From Gluconacetobacter entanii (GTDB taxonomy: Bacteria > Pseudomonadota > Alphaproteobacteria > Acetobacterales > Acetobacteraceae), in contig NZ_NKUF01000005.1 of assembly GCF_003206495.1 (NCBI RefSeq), positions 1-64,000 of the forward strand: 64,000 bases of DNA, read 5' to 3'. The notes under the pieces are model-generated. The model searched no databases. It had not been told where the DNA came from and worked only from the letters and a program-made list of their open reading frames with translations. Positions within the stretch are counted from its first letter, which is position 1; each line of letters starts with the position of its first letter. Below, piece after piece: positions 8,329-17,098 of the stretch. The position numbers were made by a program, and so were the translations under genes.

Positions 8329-9342
8329 TCAGACGAGGTCGCGCAGCAGCGGCACCAGCGGCTTGTCCGCATCGGGCATGGCATATTCATGCAGGCGGCT
8401 GGTCGCCACCCATGCCAGGGCCTGCCCCTCCCGCGGGGTGGGGGTGTTTTTCCACCGATGGCAGACATAAAGCGTCATCAGCAGGTGGAAATGCCCGTAA
8501 TCGTGGGACACGAAGGTAAACGGCGCCAGGCATGAGCGCGTGACGTCGATGCCAAGTTCCTCATCCAGTTCGCGGATCAGCGCGACCTCCGGCGTTTCGC
8601 CGGGTTCCACCTTGCCGCCGGGGAATTCCCACAGCCCGGCCATGGATTTCCCCTCCGGCCGCCGGGCCAGCAGGATGCGTCCGTCCGTGTCGATCAGCGC
8701 GACCGCCGCGACCAGCACGCTTTTCTTCTGGCGCGGCAGGCCAGTGTCCTCCCCGGCGGGGGCGCCGGTGCCCGACAGGTCGGCCCGGCGCGCCTCGAAG
8801 CACAGGACGGGATATTCCCCCCCGCGTGAGACGAACTCCTGATGTCCGGTCCCGACCTCGCGAAAGCCGATGCGGAGCAGCACGGCGATGGAGGGATGGT
8901 TGTCATGCGCGGCCGACGCCGTCAGCCGTTCGATCGGCAGGTTGGCCATGGCCCAGCGCGCCAGGCGTCCCGCCGTGGTGGACGCCACCTTGCGGTTCCA
9001 GTGCGTGCGCGCGACCCAGTATCCCAGCGTGCCCGAACGGTTGGCATGGTCGATCCGCAGCCCGATGCAGCCGATCAGTTCGTCGGGATTGGCGGCTTTC
9101 GGGCAGGTGATGGCAAAGTGGTAGGCATCGCCGCTGCGCGACTGCGCGATGGTGGAGGCGATCCATTCATCCGTCAGGGCGCGCGGGTAGGGGAACGGCA
9201 CGCGGCTGAGCATGCGCACCACGCTCCAGTCATTGATCAGGCGATGCATGACCGGCGCGTCGGTGGCCCGCACCTCACGCAGGAGGTAGTCACCTGCCTC
9301 CAGCGCGGTGCCCGCAAACCGTGACTGTCCCTCCGTTGTCAT
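8329..9342 (-). CDS. GNAT acetyltransferase - Nudix (MutT-like) fusion protein
   Basis: A 337-residue two-domain protein. Residues about 15-185 are a RimJ/RimL-type GNAT acetyltransferase domain ([39 protein letters not shown]). Residues about 205-337 are a Nudix hydrolase like MutT/8-oxo-dGTPase, with [18 protein letters not shown] leading into a complete Nudix box at 243-265 (G-x5-E-x7-REL-x-EE-x-GI). The Nudix half would remove oxidised nucleotides; the acetyl acceptor is unknown. Its start overlaps the stop of the Rieske oxygenase gene by four bases (9339-9342), so the two are translationally coupled. Confidence 0.9.
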   Translation of the reverse strand: MTTEGQSRFAGTALEAGDYLLREVRATDAPVMHRLINDWSVVRMLSRVPFPYPRALTDEWIASTIAQSRSGDAYHFAITCPKAANPDELIGCIGLRIDHANRSGTLGYWVARTHWNRKVASTTAGRLARWAMANLPIERLTASAAHDNHPSIAVLLRIGFREVGTGHQEFVSRGGEYPVLCFEARRADLSGTGAPAGEDTGLPRQKKSVLVAAVALIDTDGRILLARRPEGKSMAGLWEFPGGKVEPGETPEVALIRELDEELGIDVTRSCLAPFTFVSHDYGHFHLLMTLYVCHRWKNTPTPREGQALAWVATSRLHEYAMPDADKPLVPLLRDLV

Positions 9343-10454
9343 GTGGTGGTCTGTGGCGCGGCGGGGGCAGGGGTGTCGTCTTCAGCCGGCAGCCCGCATT
9401 CGGCCAGCAGTTCGCGCAGGTTGCAGATCACGGGGAAGATCTCCTGGTTGCGGTCGCCGCCCTGCTCGTTCCATGCCTCCTGCTCCATTTCCACGATCTC
9501 GCGGTCCTCGCGGAAGATGCGCTCGGTAAAGGCGGTCAGGAACGGCCATGCGAGGTCGAGCAGGCCGGGGATGCCCGGCCGCTTGATCGACAGCAGGCCG
9601 AAGGTGCGGTTGGTCAACTGCTCCGCATCCTGCGGGACATAGGAAATCCACAGGTCCATGACCGGGTCGTTGTCGCCCGTGCGAATCGACAGCGTCTGGT
9701 GGGGATAGACGGTGCGGATCGTCATGACGTCGCGATGGGCGAATTTTTCGCTGTTGTCGCGCTTCTGCCCGAAGATCAGGGCCTCCCCGATCGGCTGCTT
9801 GCCCCCGGTGCGGGCAAAGCTGTAGCGCGCCTCCACCATGTTGGACGTGCGTTCCTGCCCCAGGAAGCGCGGCTTCATCTCGCCCATCTGCTTCATGTGC
9901 ATGAACTGGTGGTTCATATCCATCAGGTTCTCATGCATGAAGCTGTAGTGGCACTTGATGGTGCGGCCGAAGCGGCGCGTCTTGTAGGCGGGGTTGGCCA
10001 CCTGCGCCAGGTGCGGCAGGGCCTGCGCCTGTGCCTTTTCCGGGTCGCCGGGGAAGATGAAGATCAGCCCGTCCTGTTCGCGGCAGGGATAGGTGCGCAC
10101 GCCGTTGGGCAGTTTCCCCTTGCCAAGGTAGGGCACGTCGATGCAGCGCCCCGACCGGCCATAGGCCCAGCCGTGATAGCAGCATTGCACCGAGTCTCCC
10201 TTGACGGTCCCCTTGCTCAGGGGCACCTGACGATGGGCGCAGCGGTCCTCCAGCGCAAAGACGGAACCGCCCTCGCGCGGGCGCACCAGCGCGATGGGCA
10301 GGCCGGCGTAGCGTGTTCCGATTGTCTTGCCCGGGCGCAGTTCGCGCGACCATGCGACGGGGTACCAGTTGTCAGGATGCGCATGGATGCGACGCAGGTC
10401 GCGTCGGCCTGTGGTCAGGGGCGGCATGCTGTCTGACGATAGCAGTTTGTCCAT
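9339..10454 (-). CDS. Rieske [2Fe-2S] aromatic ring-hydroxylating oxygenase, alpha subunit type
   Basis: A 371-residue oxygenase. The Rieske cluster ligands are C72 and H74 ([12 protein letters not shown]) and C91 and H94 (CCYHGWAYG). The catalytic domain carries the mononuclear-iron motif in [13 protein letters not shown]. This arrangement resembles the VanA-like monooxygenases. The ATG at 10454 ([10 protein letters not shown]) is chosen because AGAGAG precedes it and the upstream frame is unlike the family. No ferredoxin or reductase partner is adjacent. The substrate is unknown. It is followed by the coupled GNAT-Nudix gene. Confidence 0.85.
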   Translation of the reverse strand: MDKLLSSDSMPPLTTGRRDLRRIHAHPDNWYPVAWSRELRPGKTIGTRYAGLPIALVRPREGGSVFALEDRCAHRQVPLSKGTVKGDSVQCCYHGWAYGRSGRCIDVPYLGKGKLPNGVRTYPCREQDGLIFIFPGDPEKAQAQALPHLAQVANPAYKTRRFGRTIKCHYSFMHENLMDMNHQFMHMKQMGEMKPRFLGQERTSNMVEARYSFARTGGKQPIGEALIFGQKRDNSEKFAHRDVMTIRTVYPHQTLSIRTGDNDPVMDLWISYVPQDAEQLTNRTFGLLSIKRPGIPGLLDLAWPFLTAFTERIFREDREIVEMEQEAWNEQGGDRNQEIFPVICNLRELLAECGLPAEDDTPAPAAPQTTT

Positions 10455-10728
10455 TGTCTCTCTTGATTTTGAAGATGGCCGTGGCAATCGGACATGCCAG
10501 GAATCCCGGGTGGCGTTGGGTCTGTCATCTGTGCGGTCAGGTATAATATCCACTACGGTATATAAGGATGTTTTTCGCGGGAAGCATAAATGGTTCCGCC
10601 TGCCCACACTTTGTCATATGCCCTCCTGCGTCCTGATGCGGGTGTGCATGCCGCGCCATGATACGCGGCGGCACCATTGTGGCCCACACCATGATGGCAG
10701 GCTGGCACGCAATGGTCCTTGTGCTGGA

Positions 10729-11601
10729 TCATCCTTGCGCGGAAAGTTCCGCCGTCAGGTCCTCGATGAACTGGAACGCGACACGGCCCGAACGCCCGCC
10801 ACGCGCCAGTGACCACGCATTGGCGCGGCGCACCAGGTCGGCATCGTTGATCGGCAGGTCGCGTTCGCGGGCATAGCCGCGCACCATGTCCATGAATGTA
10901 TCCTGCGCGCAGTTGTGAAAGCCGATCCACAGCCCGAACCGGTCGGAGAGGGAGACCTTCTCCTCCGTCGCTTCGGACGTGTTGATGGCGGTCGAACTTT
11001 CGTTCTCGATCATCTCGCGCGGCATCAGGTGGCGGCGGTTCGACGTGGCATAGAACAGGACATTGGCCGGGCGCCCCGCGATCCCGCCATCAAGCACGGA
11101 TTTCAGCGCCTTGTAATCCGCATCCTCGCGCTCGAACGACAGGTCGTCGCAGAAGACGATGAACCGCCGGGAACTTTCACGCAGCAGCGCGAGCAGTTCG
11201 GGCAGGGTGGACAGGTCCTCGCGCTGGATTTCCACCAGCGCCACGCGACCCTGTCCCTGTGGTGCGGGCTTTCCATCCACCAGGTTGGCCTGCGCATGCG
11301 CCGCCTTGACCAGCGACGATTTGCCCATGCCGCGCGCACCCCACAGCATGGCGTTGTTGGCGGGCAGGCCACGGGCGAAATGCAGCGTGTTTTCCAAAAG
11401 CATGTTGCGCTGGCGTTCCACCCCGCGCAGCAGGCCGATATCGACACGCGCCACATGCGCCACGGGCGACAGGCGCCCCAGCGCGGGATGCCAGATGAAG
11501 GCGTCCGCTGATTCAAGCCCGCCGAGGCTGGGCGCGGGCGGGGAGAGGCGCTCCAGCGCGGAGGCGATACGTTCGAGGAGGGGGAGCAGGTTGGAATCCA
11601 T
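10729..11601 (-). CDS. DUF815-family P-loop ATPase
   Basis: A 290-residue AAA-type ATPase of the DUF815 family. Walker A is GARGMGKSSLV and Walker B is FIVFCDDLSFE; VLFYATSNRRHLMPR is the sensor-like block typical of the family. The start at 11601 (MDSNLLPLLERI) follows CAGGATCG and gives the usual family length. It is divergent from yajC, a pairing conserved in alphaproteobacteria as far as I recall. The molecular role is not established. The 274-base gap upstream of the Rieske gene start (10455-10728) lies after its stop and contains no clear gene, only an AT-rich patch near 10540-10570. Confidence 0.85.
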   Translation of the reverse strand: MDSNLLPLLERIASALERLSPPAPSLGGLESADAFIWHPALGRLSPVAHVARVDIGLLRGVERQRNMLLENTLHFARGLPANNAMLWGARGMGKSSLVKAAHAQANLVDGKPAPQGQGRVALVEIQREDLSTLPELLALLRESSRRFIVFCDDLSFEREDADYKALKSVLDGGIAGRPANVLFYATSNRRHLMPREMIENESSTAINTSEATEEKVSLSDRFGLWIGFHNCAQDTFMDMVRGYARERDLPINDADLVRRANAWSLARGGRSGRVAFQFIEDLTAELSAQG

Positions 11602-11773
11602 CGTCGATCCTGGGTCCTGGACAAGAGGCGACAGCATACGCTGACTGGTAACCGGAGCGCGTCGGACCATATGCAATGGCGAAGTGACGCCTTGACGGGA
11701 AACAGGCGAAAACTATGGTCCGCATCGCAACCCTGCAACCCGTTCCAACCTGTATCATGCCGGAAAGCTGCCC

Positions 11774-12154
11774 ATGCGCTCTCTTTTTGACAATTTCCTG
11801 ACTACCCCAGCCTATGCACAGTCGGCGGGGGGCGGCGGATTCAGCGCCGAGGGACTGATGTCCATCCTGCCCTATGTGGCCATGTTCGGGATTTTCTATT
11901 TCCTGCTGATCCGCCCGCAGCAGGTCAAGCAGAAGCAGTTGCGCAGCCAGCTTGCCGCCCTGCGCCGGGGCGACCGGGTGCTGACGGCGGGCGGGATCGT
12001 CGCCGTGGTCCAGAAGGTCAGCGACGGATCGAACGAGGTCGAGGTCGAAATCGCCCCCAACGTGCGCGTCACGGTGCTGCGTGACACCATCAGCACCGTC
12101 ATCACCAGTGTTTCCGTCCCCGCCAACGACGTGACCCCGTCCAAGAAGGACTGA
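11774..12154 (+). CDS. yajC: Sec translocon accessory protein YajC
   Basis: A 126-residue inner-membrane protein of the SecDF-YajC complex. One transmembrane segment (ILPYVAMFGIFYFLLIRPQ) is followed by the conserved cytoplasmic block RRGDRVLTAGGIVAVV and a beta-rich tail (VEVEIAPNVRVTVLRDTI). The N-terminal part contains an Ala-Gln-rich stretch (PAYAQSAGGGG) common in alphaproteobacterial YajC. secD and secF would normally follow, but the next gene is a convergent LysE-type exporter only 38 bases away, so yajC appears monocistronic here. Confidence 0.93.
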   Translation: MRSLFDNFLTTPAYAQSAGGGGFSAEGLMSILPYVAMFGIFYFLLIRPQQVKQKQLRSQLAALRRGDRVLTAGGIVAVVQKVSDGSNEVEVEIAPNVRVTVLRDTISTVITSVSVPANDVTPSKKD

Positions 12155-12192
12155 GGCCACGCCCCGTCAGGCCGGGACCGGCCGGGTGGGGG

Positions 12193-12855
12193 TCAGGCGC
12201 GTGCGCGCAGCAGGATCGCGCCAAAGCCGATGAAGATCCCCCCGGTCACCCGGTTGAACGCCCGCTTGAGTGACGGGCGTTCCAGATAGGCCGCCATCTT
12301 GCGGCCCCCCAGCGCATAGATCATGTACCATCCCGTCTCGATCGTGGCGAAGGTCGCGACGAGGATGGAAAACTGCGGCAGTTGCGGTGCGGTGGGATTG
12401 ATGAACTGCGGGAAGAACGCGGCCGCGAACAGCAGGAGCTTCGGGTTGCTGATCGCGACGAGGAAGCCGCCGCGAAACAGGGCGAATGTCGTGGTGGTGG
12501 CGGGATCCGCCGTGGCGTCGCCATTCCCGGCGCCGTCATCCTGCCCATCCCCCTGCGGGGGTGCAGTCCCAGCATCCGCGCGCCATGCCCTGATGCCGAG
12601 GAAGACGAGATAGCACGCGCCCGCCACGCGCAGGACGCCAAACAGCTTCGGCGATGCGGCAAGTGCCGCGCTGAGCCCCGCCGCGGAGGCGCCAAGTGCG
12701 ACCAGCAGCGCGAGCAGGCACCCCGCCATGGCCGCGGTGGTGCGCCGCACCCCGAAATGGACGCTGCGTGTCAGGACATGCAGCATGTTGGGGCCGGGAA
12801 TGGCGCAGAGAAGGAAGACGGCGACGGAAAACAGCCACCATGAATGAAGGGTCAT
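12193..12855 (-). CDS. LysE/RhtB-family amino acid exporter
   Basis: A 220-residue inner-membrane protein with six predicted hydrophobic segments. The N-terminal LLCAIPGPNMLHVLTRSV is the LysE/RhtB signature, followed by CYLVFLGIRAWR. A hydrophilic acidic loop (about residues 115-140) separates the two halves, and ISNPKLLLFAAAFFPQF is the second conserved block. AGGA precedes the ATG at 12855 by 7 bases; a GTG one codon upstream is an alternative start. The exported amino acid cannot be told. It lies downstream of sodB on the same strand but beyond a strong terminator. Confidence 0.87.
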   Translation of the reverse strand: MTLHSWWLFSVAVFLLCAIPGPNMLHVLTRSVHFGVRRTTAAMAGCLLALLVALGASAAGLSAALAASPKLFGVLRVAGACYLVFLGIRAWRADAGTAPPQGDGQDDGAGNGDATADPATTTTFALFRGGFLVAISNPKLLLFAAAFFPQFINPTAPQLPQFSILVATFATIETGWYMIYALGGRKMAAYLERPSLKRAFNRVTGGIFIGFGAILLRARA

Positions 12856-12921
12856 CACGCGGTCCTGCGGGTCGTGCCATGGCCGTGCGGGCCAGGGGGG
12901 TACACCTCATGGAAAGGGAAC

Positions 12922-12953
12922 GAAAAAACCCGACCGCATGCACGGCCGGGTTC
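12922..12953 (-). terminator. Rho-independent terminator of sodB
   Basis: On the minus strand AACCCGGCCG, loop TGCATG, then CGGTCGGGTT are followed by TTTTT. The hairpin is about 45 bases past the sodB stop and isolates the LysE gene from sodB transcription. Confidence 0.85.
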
Positions 12954-12996
12954 CATCATGGCGGCCCGGGGGCCGCCCGGCGGTTGCCGTGACGCC

Positions 12997-13605
12997 TTAC
13001 GCGGCCTTGAGCTGCGCTTCGGCGAATTCGTAGTTCGCCAGCTTGTCGAGGTAGTTGACGATGTAGTCGGGACGACGGTTGCGGAAGTCGAGGTAGTAGG
13101 AGTGCTCCCACACGTCGAGGCCCAGCAGCACCTTGCCCTGGCCTTCGGCCAGCGGGTTGGAGCCATTGGCCGTCTTCGTCACCTTGAGCTTGCCATCGGG
13201 GCCAAGGACCAGCCAGGCCCAGCCGGAGCCGAACTGCGACGCGGCGGCTGCCTTGAAGTCGGCCTTGAACTTCTCGATGCTGCCGAAATCCTCGACCAGC
13301 TTCTTGGACACGGATTCGGGCATCTCGCCGCCCTTGGGCGACAGGTTCTGCCAGAACAGGATGTGGTTCCAGTGCTGTCCCGCATTGTTGAACACGGGCG
13401 CCTGTGCCGGGTCACCCTTGACCGCCAGGATGATTTCTTCCAGCGACTTGCCCTGCAGTTCGGGCTTGGATTCGACAAAGCCGTTCAGCGCCGTCACATA
13501 GGCCTGATGGTGCTTGTCATGATGCAGTTCCAGCGTTTCCTGGCACATGCCACGCGCGGCAAGCGCATTGTAGGCGAAGGGAAGGGAGGGCAATTCGAAA
13601 GCCAT
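12997..13605 (-). CDS. sodB: Superoxide dismutase (Fe/Mn family)
   Basis: A 202-residue cytosolic superoxide dismutase. Metal ligands are visible: His in LELHHDKHHQAYV, His in GQHWNHILFW, and Asp and His in LDVWEHSYYLDFRNRRPDY. The start at 13605 (MAFELPSLPFAYNAL) is preceded by AGGAG. Sequence features look more like the iron type, but Fe versus Mn or cambialistic use cannot be decided by eye. Strictly aerobic acetic acid bacteria have high respiratory flux, which fits the need for it. It has its own terminator. Confidence 0.94.
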   Translation of the reverse strand: MAFELPSLPFAYNALAARGMCQETLELHHDKHHQAYVTALNGFVESKPELQGKSLEEIILAVKGDPAQAPVFNNAGQHWNHILFWQNLSPKGGEMPESVSKKLVEDFGSIEKFKADFKAAAASQFGSGWAWLVLGPDGKLKVTKTANGSNPLAEGQGKVLLGLDVWEHSYYLDFRNRRPDYIVNYLDKLANYEFAEAQLKAA

Positions 13606-13734
13606 GAACGTTCTCCTGGCGATTGCAAAAGGCGGTATCGCACCGCTACCCCTAAACATCTATGGGCGCACGGCGGGTGCGTCAAGTCACGCGCCACGGC
13701 GCGGTACCATCGTAACGCATGGACCCCTAACGTC

Positions 13735-14589
13735 ATGACCCCTGTCCGGGATGCAGAACACTCCATTGATGGCCTGTCCGAATGTGGCGCGATTGCGCGG
13801 CGTTTCGACCCGGACCGTTTCCTGTGCGCGCTGTTCATGCCCGCCCCGGTGCGGGAGGCGGCGATGACGCTGATCGCCTTCAATCACGAGTGCGTTCGCG
13901 CGCTGTCGACTCCTGCCTCCTGGTCGGTGGCGGGACCGATCGCGGGGATGATCCGGCTGCAATGGTGGCGTGACGTGATCGATGGCGGCGACCCGCAGCG
14001 CCATCCGGTCGCCATCGCGCTGGTGGACCTGCTGGCGCGTGGCGCGGTCAGGGCGGATACCGTGCGCGGGATTGTCGATGCGCGCGAATGTGAACTCGAC
14101 GGGCTGCCGGACTGGCCCGCATGGCGCGACAACATGTGCGCGGGCGCCGGCGGCGTGCAGCGTGCCATGGCCCAGGCGATGGGCTGTCATGATGATGCGG
14201 TGTGCGATGCGGTGGCGGAACTTGGCGCGGTCTATGGCGTGGGCGCACTGGCGCGGCATCTGGGGGCGGTGCTGCGTTCGGGGCGCTGTCCCCTGCCCGA
14301 TGAGGCGCTGGAGGCCGTGGGGCTGAGCCGCGATGGCATGCGCGACGGCCATACTGCCACCGCCGGACAGGTGGCGGCCCTGCATGGCATGCTGCGCACC
14401 GAAGGGGAGGCGTTCCATGCCCGTGCCATGGCCCTTGCCCCGCGCCTGCCGCGCGCGATCCTGCCTGCCGCCCTGCCTGCCGTGCTGGGGCGGCGCGACC
14501 TGAAGGCCGGTGGGGGGCAGGACGGTGCCGCGCGCGGCATCGGCGACCGGCTGGCGGTCATGGCCGCGATGGCGCGCGGGCGGGTCTGA
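13735..14589 (+). CDS. Squalene/phytoene synthase-like protein (probably non-catalytic, NDUFAF6-like)
   Basis: A 284-residue member of the squalene/phytoene synthase fold. MIRLQWWRDVIDG (about residues 71-83) is a family block. The Asp-rich motifs that bind diphosphate in true synthases are missing: the first is replaced by AFNHECVRALS and the second by GALARHLGAV. The closest known type is the alphaproteobacterial protein related to NDUFAF6, a complex I assembly factor, rather than a carotenoid or hopanoid enzyme. The start at 13735 (MTPVRDAEHSIDG) is the ATG nearest the domain; the frame stays open far upstream across sodB but that part is noise. Confidence 0.75.
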   Translation: MTPVRDAEHSIDGLSECGAIARRFDPDRFLCALFMPAPVREAAMTLIAFNHECVRALSTPASWSVAGPIAGMIRLQWWRDVIDGGDPQRHPVAIALVDLLARGAVRADTVRGIVDARECELDGLPDWPAWRDNMCAGAGGVQRAMAQAMGCHDDAVCDAVAELGAVYGVGALARHLGAVLRSGRCPLPDEALEAVGLSRDGMRDGHTATAGQVAALHGMLRTEGEAFHARAMALAPRLPRAILPAALPAVLGRRDLKAGGGQDGAARGIGDRLAVMAAMARGRV

Positions 14590-14599
14590 ATTAAGGAGC

Positions 14600-14680
14600 A
14601 AAAGTTTTTGGGTGCCGCCTTTTTCCAAAAAGGCGGCGTCTCTTGAAGCTTTTTGAAAAAAGCTTCACCAAAAACTTCTG
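14600..14680. repeat. Dispersed two-hairpin repeat, copy 2
   Basis: Inverse orientation to copy 1. Hairpin B: GCCGCCTTTTT (14614-14624) with AAAAAGGCGGC (14627-14637). Hairpin A: GAAGCTTTTT (14645-14654) with AAAAAGCTTC. The outer arms AAAAGTTTTTGG and CCAAAAACTTCTG are themselves complementary. It lies between two convergent genes ending at 14589 and 14695. Confidence 0.88.
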
Positions 14681-14694
14681 ATTTTAAAAGATAT

Positions 14695-15570
14695 TTATGG
14701 CGTGTCGTCGTTGGCGACCATGTCTTCCATCACGGCGAACAGGGCGGAATAATCCTCGTTCGGATACCGCCGGCGCGTCAGGCTCAGCGATTGTGTCGCG
14801 GCGGCGGTCGCGGGCATCGGGGCCATCTGGCGCGCGGCGTCGGTCATCAGCAGGCGCATGTCCTTCTGCATCAGGCGCGTGGGGAACTGCGGGCTGAAAT
14901 CCCCGGCCTTCGCGGCCTTGAGCTTGCGCTTGTGGTGTGGCGAGATGACCGGCACGGCGTCAAGCGCATCGAACAGCATGTCACGGTCCAGGCCACTTGC
15001 CAGCCCATAGGTGACCCCTTCGGCCACAACCGCCAGCGTGGCGCCCATGATGCCGTTGATGACCAGCTTCAGCTTCGACCCGCTGCCTGACGGGCCGGCA
15101 TGGATCGTCAGGCGCCCGATGGCGTCGAAGATGGGCTGTGCGCGTGCGACATCGGCGGCGTGCCCGCCCACCAGCACGACAAGGTTGGCGGATTCGGCCT
15201 CCGGCGTGCTGCCTGCCACGGGCGCATCGAGCACCGCAACCCCGATCGCCGCCCCCTGCGCCGCCAGCGCGGTGGAGGTTTCGGGGGCCACCGAACTGGT
15301 ATTGATCAGCAGGCCGCCCGCCTTCATGCCCGCAAGCGCGCCGTCGGGGCCGGACATGGACTGCTCCAGCGCCTCGTCATCGGGGACGCAGGCGATGACG
15401 ATGTCCGCTTCCTGCGCCAGCGCGCGGGGCGTGGGCAGGAACGGCACGTCGCCATCCCCGCCCTTGCCCGACGGGGTATAGGCCGCGATGCGGTATCCCG
15501 CCTTGCGCAGGTTCGCACCCATACGGCTGGCCATGGCGCCAAAACCGATAAAGCCGATCAGAGAGGACAT
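14695..15570 (-). CDS. NAD(P)-dependent beta-hydroxyacid dehydrogenase (3-hydroxyisobutyrate dehydrogenase family)
   Basis: A 291-residue oxidoreductase. The N-terminal Rossmann fold starts GFIGFGAMASRMGANL, the family signature with the dinucleotide glycines. The substrate motif is VAGSTPEAE and the catalytic Lys is in GSKLKLVINGIMGA. Relatives include 3-hydroxyisobutyrate, tartronate-semialdehyde and glyoxylate/succinic-semialdehyde reductases; the substrate cannot be assigned from these motifs. AGGAG precedes the ATG at 15570. It is divergent from the phosphotransacetylase-family gene and convergent with the squalene-synthase-like gene. Confidence 0.87.
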   Translation of the reverse strand: MSSLIGFIGFGAMASRMGANLRKAGYRIAAYTPSGKGGDGDVPFLPTPRALAQEADIVIACVPDDEALEQSMSGPDGALAGMKAGGLLINTSSVAPETSTALAAQGAAIGVAVLDAPVAGSTPEAESANLVVLVGGHAADVARAQPIFDAIGRLTIHAGPSGSGSKLKLVINGIMGATLAVVAEGVTYGLASGLDRDMLFDALDAVPVISPHHKRKLKAAKAGDFSPQFPTRLMQKDMRLLMTDAARQMAPMPATAAATQSLSLTRRRYPNEDYSALFAVMEDMVANDDTP

Positions 15571-15777
15571 GGGAAAAACTCCTGTCTTGTTCATCCGGGG
15601 CATGAAGGCCCGTCATGCGGGCATGATCGGGACAAGCTTGCCCAATGGGAGCGGGGATGTCACGCGGGCGATGGTGGGCGTGTCCGCGCGGTCGCGCAAA
15701 GATGATGCGCAAGGGCCCCCCATGTCTGTGGCAAGGAAGGGCAGAGCCGTTAAGTGTCCGCCTTGCTGGGAAAATCC

Positions 15778-16752
15778 ATGACGACGTCCGCCCCGACGCC
15801 TGCCCCCGTGCCCGCCTTGCCTTTCTTTGATGGCCTTGCCGCAACCCTGCGCGATGTCGCCCCGATGCCGGTGGGCATCGTCTATCCCTGCAGCGCGATC
15901 GCCCTGCGCGCCGCGTGCGAACTGCTGCGCCGCAACCTTGCGCAGCCTGTGCTGATCGGGCCTGCCGCGCGGATTCGCGCCATCGCGCACGAAGAATCGC
16001 TCGATATTTCCGCCTGCCGCCTCGTGGATGCCGCCGATGACGCGCAGGCCGCGCGGTGCGGCGTGCGCATGGCCCGCGACGGGGAGATCGCGATCCTGAT
16101 GAAGGGCGCGCTGCATTCGCGTGTCTATCTGCATGAAATCGGCCATCATGACAGTGGCCTGCGCACCGAACGGTGGATGAGCCATGTCTATATCCTCGAC
16201 CTGCCGGGGGTGGGGCGGCCGCTGCTCGTCAGTGACGGGGCGGTCAACATCGCGCCCGACCTCGACGTGCGGCGTGACATCGTGCGCAACGCGATCGACC
16301 TTGCGCACATGCTGGGCATTGCCTGCCCGCGCGTGGCGCTGCTGTCGGCGGTGGAGACGGTCAATCCCGGCCTGCAGTCCACGCTGGATGCGGCGATCAT
16401 CTGCAAGATGGCGGACAGGGGGCAGATCACCGGTGGCATCGTCGATGGGCCGCTGGCGCTCGACAACGCCCTCAGTCCGGAGGCCGCGCGGTGCAAGGGC
16501 GTGCGTTCGCCCATTGACGGGCGGGCCGACATCCTGGTCGTGCCGGACCTTGAATCGGGCAATATCCTGGCCAAGCAGATGACCTTCCTTGGCGGTGCGC
16601 AGGCGGCGGGCATCGTGATCGGCGCGCGCGTGCCCGTGGTCCTGACCAGCCGGGCGGATTCCCTGTCCACGCGCATGCTGTCATGCATGGTCGCCGTGGC
16701 CATGGTGCGCAAGGGATACCGCATTGCACGCCCCGGCGCGGACGGTGCATGA
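15778..16752 (+). CDS. Phosphate acetyl/butyryltransferase (PTA_PTB) family protein
   Basis: A 324-residue protein of the phosphate acetyltransferase/phosphate butyryltransferase family, which swaps CoA for phosphate on short acyl groups. Recognisable blocks are LIGPAARIRAIA, MARDGEIAILMKGALHS, VYILDLPGVGRPLLVSDGAVNI, LSAVETVNPGL and DILVVPDLESGNILAKQM. Length and pattern fit the short, single-domain type often found as the C-terminal part of enoyl-CoA-hydratase fusions. No acetate kinase gene is adjacent. The ATG at 15778 with GGGAAAA upstream is preferred to the GTG at 15754. Confidence 0.8.
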   Translation: MTTSAPTPAPVPALPFFDGLAATLRDVAPMPVGIVYPCSAIALRAACELLRRNLAQPVLIGPAARIRAIAHEESLDISACRLVDAADDAQAARCGVRMARDGEIAILMKGALHSRVYLHEIGHHDSGLRTERWMSHVYILDLPGVGRPLLVSDGAVNIAPDLDVRRDIVRNAIDLAHMLGIACPRVALLSAVETVNPGLQSTLDAAIICKMADRGQITGGIVDGPLALDNALSPEAARCKGVRSPIDGRADILVVPDLESGNILAKQMTFLGGAQAAGIVIGARVPVVLTSRADSLSTRMLSCMVAVAMVRKGYRIARPGADGA

Positions 16753-17098
16753 ATGCGATACATGGAATGCAGATATGCGCCGCGATCCTTTTCCCTCGCA
16801 CAAAGATGATGCGCCACAATGACCGTGCCAATGGCATGAGGAATGACTGTCGCTGTCAGGCCTGTCCGTGCCCGGCGCGCCTGCCCCGTCCCGCCATGGG
16901 ACGGATGCGCGCACGGGTGGGGTGGGGCGGACGGTATTTTCCGCGCGCCGGACCCGGCGGGACGCGGGAACACGAAATCCGGCGTGGCATGGTCGCCAGG
17001 GATGCCCCCTGCAGGCCGGTCCCGCGCCACCGGCAGGCTGCCCGGAGCGCACGATTGCAGCCACGACACCACTGCCCGACGCCGAAGCGGAGAATATC
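16753..17098. other. Intergenic region upstream of mqo
   Basis: A 346-base gap between same-strand genes. It presumably holds the end of the phosphotransacetylase transcript and the mqo promoter. I see no convincing gene, no clean -35/-10 pair and no strong terminator; short GC-rich inverted repeats such as those near 17005-17045 may be chance in this GC-rich DNA. Confidence 0.4.

Noticed and set aside
12844-13734. Upstream extension of the squalene-synthase-like gene
   Set aside because: This part of the frame is antisense to sodB and has no similarity to the family; the natural start is at 13735.
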